NCBI RefSeq assembly: GCF_004342225.1
Contig: NZ_SMAR01000008.1
Span: 1 to 64,000, forward strand
Direction: 5' to 3'
DNA: 64,000 bases
DNA from: Martelella mediterranea
GTDB taxonomy: Bacteria > Pseudomonadota > Alphaproteobacteria > Rhizobiales > Rhizobiaceae
The first letter of the stretch is position 1; the number at the start of each line of letters is the position of its first letter. Position numbers and translations under genes: made by a program. Shown piece by piece: positions 57,588-64,000 of the stretch. The notes under the pieces were generated by a model, which worked only from the letters and a program-made list of their open reading frames with translations, ran no database searches and was not told the origin of the DNA.

Positions 57588-58187
57588 CTATGCGGGACGC
57601 TTCATCATGAACGGCTCCCCGCCATCGCAATAATCCATGTACCCCATGCGGGCCAGAGGACGCACTTTCTGCATATCCAGAATCCCGTCTTTCAGCGCTT
57701 CGTCACGAATATGAATGGCCACAACCTGGCCGAAAACGAGCTTGTTGGGGGAAGCTGCATCGTCCAGCGTCGGAGGATCCATAATCGTTGTCATCCGGCA
57801 TTCCAGCGCCGCATATGCCTCACCGACAAACGGCGCATTAACCAGTCTGCTGTTTACCGCGGTCAGCCCCGCGGCATCAAACTCACTGACCTCGGCAGCC
57901 AGCGGAGCGGATGAGATATTCATCTGCTCTGCAAGATCCCGACTTGCCAGACTGACCGTGAAAACGCCGGTTTCCGCGATATTGCGTACACTGTCTTTGA
58001 TGCCGCTTGACGAAAACATTACGACTTTTGGCTGGTCCGCCACAGCGTTGAAGAAAGAGTATGGTCCGAGATTATCGTGTCCGTCCGCGCTGCGCGATCC
58101 GATCCAGCCGATCGGTCGCGGCGATACAATGGCTTTGAATGGATCATGCGGCAGGCCGTGGCGATTTTCACCGGTTTCATAAAACAT
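57588..58187 (-). CDS. Flavin reductase/DIM6-NTAB family flavoprotein
   Basis: 199-aa FMN-binding split-barrel protein. The family phrases HDPFKAIVSPRPIGWIGSRSADG near the N-terminus and MFSSSGIKDSVRNIAETGVF are conserved. These proteins reduce flavin or are flavin-dependent oxidoreductases. The 3' neighbour on the upstream side is a nitroreductase gene ending 3 nt before this start, so both are one operon. Confidence 0.82.
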   Translation of the reverse strand: MFYETGENRHGLPHDPFKAIVSPRPIGWIGSRSADGHDNLGPYSFFNAVADQPKVVMFSSSGIKDSVRNIAETGVFTVSLASRDLAEQMNISSAPLAAEVSEFDAAGLTAVNSRLVNAPFVGEAYAALECRMTTIMDPPTLDDAASPNKLVFGQVVAIHIRDEALKDGILDMQKVRPLARMGYMDYCDGGEPFMMKRPA

Positions 58188-58190
58188 GGC

Positions 58191-58787
58191 TTAAAATGCT
58201 CCGCGCCAGGTCACAACATCTTCCAGCGCAGGGCGAACACGTTCAAACGGAGCCTCGGTGCGCGTGCCGATATGCACGAAACCTGCAACCTTCTCTGTTT
58301 CTTTTACGCCAAGCGCTGGCCAGGCACGATTATCGAATGCATACCACTCGGAAAGCCAGTTTGCACCGTAGCCAAAAGCGTTCGCTGCCAAAAGCAGATT
58401 ATGGCACGCAGCACCAGCAGACATGATCTGTTCCCATTCCGGGATCTTGGGATGGACAGCAGCCCGGCTGATAACCCCGATCACGAGTGGTGCACGTGTG
58501 AAGCGGCCACGTTCAAGCGCAAGCCGTTCATCTGACGCCTGAGGATCATCGGACATGACGATTTGTGCAAGTGCGTCGCCAGCCTTTGCGCGTTCTTCTC
58601 CCGCATAAACAATAAAGCGCCATGGGGCCAGTTTACCATGATCCGGCACACGCGACGCGATTGTCAGCATCTCTTCAACCTGTTCACGAACCGGCGCCGG
58701 CTCATCAAGTTGAAGGACGGGTGTCGAGCGACGGCTTTTCAGAAAAGAGATCAGTTCGGGATTTTTGGAGTTCAAGACAAACCTCAT
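58191..58787 (-). CDS. Nitroreductase family protein
   Basis: 198-aa FMN enzyme of the nitroreductase fold, with the N-terminal phrase ELISFLKSRRSTPVLQLDEP, VPDHGKLAPWRFIVYAG, and the C-terminal GFVHIGTRTEAPFERVRP. It likely reduces quinones or nitroaromatics with NAD(P)H. Translation may start at TTG 58775, which has GAGG 6 nt upstream, rather than the ATG at 58787. First gene of the pair with the flavin reductase. Confidence 0.85.
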   Translation of the reverse strand: MRFVLNSKNPELISFLKSRRSTPVLQLDEPAPVREQVEEMLTIASRVPDHGKLAPWRFIVYAGEERAKAGDALAQIVMSDDPQASDERLALERGRFTRAPLVIGVISRAAVHPKIPEWEQIMSAGAACHNLLLAANAFGYGANWLSEWYAFDNRAWPALGVKETEKVAGFVHIGTRTEAPFERVRPALEDVVTWRGAF

Positions 58788-58983
58788 TCACGCAATTTAC
58801 GGCCCGCACCCTTGAAAATGCCACGAAATTCAGGTCAGTACACAGGCAAAACGCCGCTTCTTCGACGAGTTTTTGTTGGAGCAGGCAACGAACAAATGGC
58901 ATCATGACAGCCGCCATTAAGACGGTCAGAATGATGTCTTCTGAAGTGAACGCTTCCGACAGGCAAGTCAACCGGCGAACAGC

Positions 58984-59925
58984 ATGTACCCTCACCCTTC
59001 ACCTATCCGCGTCTTTCTGAGAACAACATCAACATTGTTTCTGGCGTCTGTTCTGCTGGCATTTGTGCAGCTGACATCAGCCACGGCGCAGACCACATCA
59101 CCCTTCGCGCAAATGGGAGGAGCAAAAAGGGAAAGTGTTTCGGTCTCCCTTCAGGCCGCACTCAGTGAGGACGGAGCGCCGATTGAAGATGGCCTCGTCT
59201 GGCGGGTCTTTGAAACTATTCCGGATGCCGATGGTCAGCTCTCTCTGGTTGCCTCGGCTGAAGGCGGTTCGCAGACAATGACCCTGCCGGCAGGCACCTA
59301 TTTCATCAATTGCACATTCGGGTATGCCTCAACCACGCGCAAGGTTTCACTGAAAAATGCGGGGGAGACGGAAGAACTGTCTTTCGACCTGAATGCCGGT
59401 GGCCTCGTATTGCAGGCTACTCTTGGAGACGACCGCCCGACGGACCCAGAAAAATTGCGCTTTGCGATTTACAGCGGTGAAGGCGAAAACCGCAATCTGG
59501 TGCTCGACGACATAAAACCGGACACAATCGTTCGCCTGCGTGCCGGAACGTATGACATTGTTTCCACCTACGGCAGCTTAAATGCTGAAACCCAGGCCCG
59601 CCTGAATGTCAGAGCAGGCAAGGTGATCGAGGCGACACTGAAACAGAAAGCTGCAGTCGTAACGCTTAAACTGGTTTCGAAAAGCGGGAACGAAGCGATC
59701 GCCGATACGGCGTGGACGGTTCTGGGCGCTTCCGGCGATATGCTTCTGGAAAGCAAAATCGCATCTCCGTCCATGATCCTGGCGGAAGGGAATTATACCG
59801 CTATCGCGCGTAATCAGCAGGATGTGTACGAAAAGTCATTCACCGTCAGTCCCGGCCCTGCACAGAATGTCGAGTTAATTCTGAACCTTGACAAAGCCAC
59901 AATGGACGATGAAATTACAGATTGA
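58984..59925 (+). CDS. Exported protein with three Ig-like/prealbumin-type repeats, unknown function
   Basis: 313 aa with a signal peptide of about 35 residues (SATA-Q). The mature part is three repeats of about 80 residues (about 48-130, 131-215, 216-300). Each repeat has the beta-strand pattern of carboxypeptidase-regulatory-like or transthyretin-like domains; the recurring edges are LPAGTYFINCTFGY, LRAGTYDIVSTYGS and LAEGNYTAIARNQQ. Such domains bind carbohydrate or protein partners at the surface. I do not recognise the family. A GT25 glycosyltransferase gene overlaps its end, so the two are translationally coupled. Confidence 0.6.
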   Translation: MYPHPSPIRVFLRTTSTLFLASVLLAFVQLTSATAQTTSPFAQMGGAKRESVSVSLQAALSEDGAPIEDGLVWRVFETIPDADGQLSLVASAEGGSQTMTLPAGTYFINCTFGYASTTRKVSLKNAGETEELSFDLNAGGLVLQATLGDDRPTDPEKLRFAIYSGEGENRNLVLDDIKPDTIVRLRAGTYDIVSTYGSLNAETQARLNVRAGKVIEATLKQKAAVVTLKLVSKSGNEAIADTAWTVLGASGDMLLESKIASPSMILAEGNYTAIARNQQDVYEKSFTVSPGPAQNVELILNLDKATMDDEITD

Positions 59926-59940
59926 TACAATCTGTAATTT
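59912..59940. repeat. 29-bp perfect inverted repeat at a gene junction
   Basis: AAATTACAGATTG (59912-59924) and CAATCTGTAATTT (59928-59940) are exact inverted copies, 13 bp each, around the spacer ATA. The left arm overlaps the stop of the repeat protein gene (TGA 59923-59925), and the right arm ends 17 nt before the GTG start of the GT25 gene. In RNA this would be a 13-bp stem with a 3-nt loop. Confidence 0.9.
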
Positions 59941-59957
59941 GCAACCGGGACATTGCG

Positions 59958-60764
59958 GTGAAAGCTTATGTTATAAACCTTGCACGCCGCACTGATCGTC
60001 TTCGCTATATCAGTGGTGAATTCTCACAGGCAGGATTAAGCTTCGAGCGCGTGGAAGCTGTAGACGGTCAAACGCTGTCAGATGATGATATCCGGCTTCA
60101 TCGGGCTTATCCGGACGGACTTTGCTATAAGCTGAACCGCGCACATATCGGTTGCCATCTCAGTCACAAGCTGGCCTGGTCAAAGTTCCTGCAAACTGCA
60201 GAGCCCTTTGCCGCGATTTTCGAAGATGACGTTCATCTGGGCAGAGGGATCGCGGAGTTGCTTGAAACAGCGAAAGACTGTTTCCCCGAAAAGGCCCATG
60301 TCATAAAGCTCGATACCTGGGGCACACCGATCAGGCTCTACAAAAATGAATCGCATCCGCTTGAAACGAGACAGCTTTTCAGGCTCGCCGGAAGACACTA
60401 TGGCGCTGCTGGCTATATTGTTTCGCGCGAAGGCGCAAAGTGTCTGCTCACCAATAGCGGCAAGCTCTCATTCGGCGTCGATGCTCTGCTCTTTGACCCC
60501 CGCCTTCCCTTAAAACCTGCAATTCGGGTTTTCCAGCTCGATCCTGCAATTGTCGGGCAGGACAATCTGAGGGGTATACCCGAAAACCTGTACCAGAAAC
60601 TCACATCAGACATCGGAAATCAGACGGAATGCGCCGACAAGTCTTACGGATGCTCGCCGTGGCAGATCGCAAAGAACAGAATGAAGGACCGCCTGCGCGC
60701 TTTCAGGATGGTTGCAGAAAGAGTTCTCAAGCGCACCGTTAAAAGGGTCATCTGCTTCGAATAA
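59958..60764 (+). CDS. Glycosyltransferase family 25 (second copy)
   Basis: 268 aa from the GTG at 59958, which gives the family start KAYVINLARRTDRL. The catalytic metal motif is FAAIFEDDVHLG (EDD). The match to GT25 LPS-core galactosyltransferases is clear, but the protein resembles the 53126 copy only in core motifs. The gene is coupled to the preceding repeat protein through the palindrome region. The binding site before the GTG is weak. Confidence 0.82.
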   Translation: MKAYVINLARRTDRLRYISGEFSQAGLSFERVEAVDGQTLSDDDIRLHRAYPDGLCYKLNRAHIGCHLSHKLAWSKFLQTAEPFAAIFEDDVHLGRGIAELLETAKDCFPEKAHVIKLDTWGTPIRLYKNESHPLETRQLFRLAGRHYGAAGYIVSREGAKCLLTNSGKLSFGVDALLFDPRLPLKPAIRVFQLDPAIVGQDNLRGIPENLYQKLTSDIGNQTECADKSYGCSPWQIAKNRMKDRLRAFRMVAERVLKRTVKRVICFE

Positions 60765-60798
60765 AAAAGCCGGAGCACTGGGCCCCGGCCTTTTTTTT
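60763..60798. terminator. Bidirectional terminator between GT25 and thrS
   Basis: AAAAAAGCCGG and CCGGCCTTTTT arms with a bulged C enclose AGCACTGGGCC; runs of A and T on either side serve both convergent genes. Confidence 0.8.
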
Positions 60799-60809
60799 CA
60801 TTCTCACCG

Positions 60810-62789
60810 TTACTCAGCGGCTTCAGCAAGCAAGCGCTTCCTGTCGGGCGGCGTTGCTTCATCTACAAGCATTGCCAAGGCATCATTCAGCGACATCGAA
60901 ACCTGATCGCGCGAACCGAGACGGCGTATATTGACGGTTTCTTCTTCCGCCTCACGCATGCCGCACACCAGAATAACCGGAACCTTGCCGACCGAGTGTT
61001 CGCGGACCTTGTAGTTGATCTTCTCATTGCGGAAGTCAGTTTCCACGGAAAGACCAGCCGCCCGAAGTTTTTTGGCGACCTTGCGACCATAGTCGTCAGC
61101 TTCCGTCGTGATTGTTGCAACAACGACCTGAAGCGGCGCAAACCAGAGCGGCATGTGACCGGCATGGTTTTCAATCAGGATGCCAAGAAAACGCTCAAGC
61201 GATCCGCAAATTGCACGATGCACCATCACCGGCTGGCGTTTTTCTGATGCAGCATCAATATAGAATGCACCGAAACGTTCCGGCAGATTGAAGTCCACTT
61301 GCGTGGTGCCGCACTGCCACTCACGGCCGATGGCATCTTTCAGGGTATACTCGAATTTCGGACCATAAAATGCGCCCTCACCCGGCAAAATCCCGGTTTT
61401 GATGCGGCCACCCGACTGTTCCTCGATCGTCTTCAGAACCTCGGTCATGATGGCTTCGGCATGATCCCAGCTTTCGTCGGATCCAACGCGCTTTTCCGGG
61501 CGGGTCGACAGCTTCACAACGATCTCGCCGAATCCGAAATCCTCGTAAACCGACAAAATGAGATCGTTGATCTTCAGGCATTCCTCGGCGAGCTGCTCTT
61601 CGGTGCAGAACACATGTGCATCATCCTGAGTAAAGCCACGCACACGCATCAGACCATGCATAGCACCGGAAGGCTCATAGCGATGAACAACACCGAATTC
61701 GGCATACCGGATAGGCAGTTCACGGTAAGACTTAAGCCCGTGCTTGAAGAGCTGAACATGCCCCGGGCAGTTCATCGGCTTCAGCGCAAAAACGCGTTTA
61801 TCCTCAGCCTCCTCATCTGCACAGGAAACGGCGAACATGTTTTCGCGATACCATTCCCAGTGACCAGAGGTCTTCCAGAGTGCCGTATCAAGAACCTGCG
61901 GGGCATTCACCTCCTCATAGTCACCTTCCAGGCGGCGACGCATGTAGGCGGTCAGTGACTGGAACATACGCCACCCCTTGGAGTGCCAGAAAACCGTTCC
62001 CGGTCCCTCTTCCTGAAAATGGAAGAGGTCCATCTCACGCCCAAGACGGCGATGATCACGCTTTTCAGCCTCTTCAAGAAAATTCAGGTAGGCATCAAGC
62101 TGCTTCTTGTCGGCCCACGCGGTTCCGTAAATACGGGTCAGCATCGGATTATTGCTGTCACCGCGCCAATATGCACCGGCGACTTTCATCAGCTTGAACG
62201 CTTCGCCGATTTGCCCGGTCGACGTCATATGCGGACCACGGCAAAGATCGAACCAGTCACCCTGGTGATAGATTTTCACATCCTGATCAGCGGGAATTGC
62301 GTCGATGAGCTCGACCTTGTAGGCCTCCCCTTTCTCCGCGAAAACCTGCTTGGCTTTGTCACGCGACCAGACTTCCTTGGTGAAGGGAGCGTTGCGCTTG
62401 ATGATTTCCTTCATTTTCTTTTCGATCTTGGGCAGATCGTCAGGCGTGAAAGGAACCTCACGGGCAAAGTCATAATAGAAGCCGTTTTCGATAACGGGGC
62501 CAATGGTTACCTGTGTGCCAGGCCACAGCTCCTGCACAGCTTCAGCCATCACATGCGCTGCATCGTGGCGGATCAGTTCCAGAGCACGGTCATCCGTGCG
62601 CGTTACGATCTCAATACGACCGTCGGCAACCGGATCGGCAAGGTCGCGCAGCTCGCCATCAAGCGCTATCGCGACGGCTTTCTTGGCCAGCGACTTGGAA
62701 ATAGACTCAGCAACGTCGTGGCCGGTGGTGCCAGCTTCGTATTCGCGCTTTGAGCCATCAGGAAAAGTAAGGGAAATCTGGTCAGACAT
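60810..62789 (-). CDS. thrS: Threonyl-tRNA synthetase
   Basis: Class II synthetase, 659 aa, normal size. N-terminal TGS domain (about 1-62) and the editing (N2) domain carry [11 protein letters not shown] and CRGPHM. The catalytic core has [15 protein letters not shown] and [12 protein letters not shown], and the anticodon domain ends with the HxGK-type phrase. Hydrolytic editing residues (His, Cys in CRGPHM) are present. Confidence 0.96.
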   Translation of the reverse strand: MSDQISLTFPDGSKREYEAGTTGHDVAESISKSLAKKAVAIALDGELRDLADPVADGRIEIVTRTDDRALELIRHDAAHVMAEAVQELWPGTQVTIGPVIENGFYYDFAREVPFTPDDLPKIEKKMKEIIKRNAPFTKEVWSRDKAKQVFAEKGEAYKVELIDAIPADQDVKIYHQGDWFDLCRGPHMTSTGQIGEAFKLMKVAGAYWRGDSNNPMLTRIYGTAWADKKQLDAYLNFLEEAEKRDHRRLGREMDLFHFQEEGPGTVFWHSKGWRMFQSLTAYMRRRLEGDYEEVNAPQVLDTALWKTSGHWEWYRENMFAVSCADEEAEDKRVFALKPMNCPGHVQLFKHGLKSYRELPIRYAEFGVVHRYEPSGAMHGLMRVRGFTQDDAHVFCTEEQLAEECLKINDLILSVYEDFGFGEIVVKLSTRPEKRVGSDESWDHAEAIMTEVLKTIEEQSGGRIKTGILPGEGAFYGPKFEYTLKDAIGREWQCGTTQVDFNLPERFGAFYIDAASEKRQPVMVHRAICGSLERFLGILIENHAGHMPLWFAPLQVVVATITTEADDYGRKVAKKLRAAGLSVETDFRNEKINYKVREHSVGKVPVILVCGMREAEEETVNIRRLGSRDQVSMSLNDALAMLVDEATPPDRKRLLAEAAE

Positions 62790-62921
62790 ATGTCACTCCT
62801 TAAGCCAGTCCCGCCAACGAATGCGGGTGGACGTCATTGCCTTTCATAAAGAAAGGCGAACTAAGCGAAGTCGCTGAATAGAGAAATTTTGGCAGTCCGT
62901 AAACCCGCAACCTTGAAGGGT

Positions 62922-63818
62922 TCATTCGGACATGGCCAGTCGCGCCTCTCGCATGGAAAGCACCGCTGCGACAAAGAAGCAAAAAGCACCAGCCCAAAGG
63001 TTGGCGTTGGAGAGCGGAACAATCCAGTCAGCTTCTTGACCGTGTGGAACGTAGGCCAGCGTGGAGGCGACCATAAAGAAGATACACCCAACGAAATTCA
63101 CCATTACGATCCACCACGCGATTTCTTTTGGCTTGAAGGCAAAATGCGCGTGGCATGTTTCCATCACCGCAAAATAAGCAGAAACCAGAAACAGCACCGA
63201 ACCAATCATGCCCGGAAGCCAGATCACAACATCCTGAGCCACCCAGCCAGCCGGTGCCTTGATCGCATCAAACGTATTGAAATTAAACGCAATCGTGCCA
63301 ACGAACTGGGTGATCGCACTCAGCCAGCCAAGACTGCCGGGCTGCCATCCCAGCAAAGCTGGCCGTATGCGAGCACCACTCGACGCGTCTTCCAATGAAA
63401 AGACTTTGGCATTGGCCGCCTGGAAGTTCTGCAGAAAGCCTGCCGTGGTAAACGGGATAGATCCGGCAAAAAAGGTGATGTTCGCCGTCAGCGCCGAGAT
63501 CTTCATTATATGCTCTGGCATCAGCGCCATAACGCTGCCCAGCATAAAAAGGAACGAGCCTGTGGCAAAGATCAGCCCCATAACCCAGTTGTAGCCATAG
63601 CTTTGCCAGATTGGTGTTTCATCGGCTGCAATCAGGCGGTCACGCGGCCTGAGGCCTTTCCTGTGATCGCGGGCACGCCAGATGATGTGATGGCCCTGAT
63701 GATGGTAACTGCGGAATGTGATGAAGCCCAGCGGACCCTTCTCATCGCCGTGCGCGGCACCTTCCCCCTGCACTTGCTGCTTCATTTCACGGAGCCTTTT
63801 ACTGAACCGGCCTGCCAC
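62922..63818 (-). CDS. Six-TM membrane protein, possible YrhK-type domain
   Basis: 298 aa. A cytoplasmic N-terminal tail with a charged and His-rich region (about 1-70) precedes six hydrophobic segments. The first two, NWVMGLIFATGSFLFMLGS and TFFAGSIPFTTAGFLQNFQ, resemble the short YrhK-like two-helix module. The function is unknown. A weaker third pair and a final helix may form a sensor-like bundle. Upstream of thrS on the same strand. The domain name is a tentative suggestion. Confidence 0.5.
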   Translation of the reverse strand: MAGRFSKRLREMKQQVQGEGAAHGDEKGPLGFITFRSYHHQGHHIIWRARDHRKGLRPRDRLIAADETPIWQSYGYNWVMGLIFATGSFLFMLGSVMALMPEHIMKISALTANITFFAGSIPFTTAGFLQNFQAANAKVFSLEDASSGARIRPALLGWQPGSLGWLSAITQFVGTIAFNFNTFDAIKAPAGWVAQDVVIWLPGMIGSVLFLVSAYFAVMETCHAHFAFKPKEIAWWIVMVNFVGCIFFMVASTLAYVPHGQEADWIVPLSNANLWAGAFCFFVAAVLSMREARLAMSE

Positions 63819-63882
63819 ACGACTTTCATGCGTCTGTTCCTAGCAATCAGAATTTCAGGCTTCAGGATTGAGTGCGAACCAA

Positions 63883-64000
63883 TCAGTCACCGTTTTTTCC
63901 GCTTTCCAGCTTCATATAGTCAAGCGGCAGTTCTGTCGAAAACTTGATCTGCTCCATCGCAAACGATGATGACACATCCCGGATCTCAATCTTCTCGATG
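63883..64000 (-). CDS. C-terminal end of an unrecognised gene (right edge)
   Basis: On the minus strand, 38 codons in one frame run from the right edge to TGA at 63883-63885. The visible end reads SSFAMEQIKF, then LPLDYMKLESGKNGD. It is hydrophilic and 64 nt upstream of the six-TM gene start, so may be in the same operon. Too little sequence to name it. Confidence 0.5.
   Translation of the reverse strand, partial: IEKIEIRDVSSSFAMEQIKFSTELPLDYMKLESGKNGD

Noticed and set aside
62790-62921. T-box or attenuator before thrS
   Set aside because: No T-box sequence, specifier loop or terminator is visible in the short leader; T-boxes are not expected in this group.

Overview
The window is ordinary, gene-dense alphaproteobacterial chromosome. 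Several things point to Hyphomicrobiales and most likely a Brucellaceae-type organism (Brucella/Ochrobactrum/Pseudochrobactrum group). There is a suf operon of the rhizobial order sufS2-B-C-D-S1-T-A, preceded by what look like RirA- and Irr-type iron boxes. There is also a plant-type (class II) DAHP synthase, two YkuD L,D-transpeptidases, a STAS-fused MlaE with a long-tailed MCE protein, and mid-range GC. The taxonomic assignment is inference from gene content; no rRNA or tRNA gene is present to confirm it. I see no insertion sequence, prophage, integrase or CRISPR array.

Layout. 1-295: 5' part of an unrecognised minus-strand gene with 45-bp in-frame tandem repeats. 0.6-4.8 kb: minus-strand lipid-transport (Mla-like) operon. 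5.0-9.3 kb: LpxH-like phosphoesterase, nadE and class II aroG. 9.4-14.3 kb: LysR regulator, a tiny ORF, gor, a DUF2059 protein, rpiA and gph. 14.3-18.9 kb: large L,D-transpeptidase, AqpS-like channel and fumC. 18.9-26.8 kb: LysE exporter and the seven-gene suf operon. 26.9-33.0 kb: small hydrolase, GNAT, tyrS and a 1148-aa AsmA/YhdP-like protein. 33.2-40.9 kb: bcp-type peroxiredoxin, RhlE-type helicase, flavin reductase, orphan periplasmic binding protein, rpe, DUF2259, purB and an RBBP9-like hydrolase. 41.2-44.7 kb: PAS-GGDEF-EAL protein and a GT32-like glycosyltransferase. 44.7-50.3 kb: pyrG, secG, tpiA and parE. 50.4-54.9 kb: Tat-exported patatin, membrane alpha/beta hydrolase, GT25 glycosyltransferase and lipoprotein-like L,D-transpeptidase. 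54.9-64 kb: ABC exporter, degenerate CitE-like protein, flavin reductase plus nitroreductase, three-repeat secreted protein, second GT25, thrS, a six-TM protein and the end of a further gene.

How it fits together. Most genes are housekeeping: NAD, CTP, purine, aromatic and pentose-phosphate synthesis, translation, and chromosome segregation by topoisomerase IV. A second theme is the cell envelope: Mla-like lipid transport, an AsmA-like lipid conduit, two L,D-transpeptidases, three small glycosyltransferases, SecG and a Tat-exported patatin. A third theme is redox and iron: suf, glutathione reductase, peroxiredoxin, flavin reductases.

The best-supported regulatory signal is the suf promoter near 26.76-26.81 kb, where a TGA-N9-TCA box overlaps the predicted -35 and a near-consensus Irr box lies just past the -10. 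The least explained items are the repeat-bearing gene cut by the left edge, a 13-bp perfect palindrome at the junction of the repeat protein and GT25 genes (59.9 kb), two small ORFs (46 and 48 codons), and an aquaporin lacking the selectivity-filter arginine. I did not find a convincing new multi-gene system.
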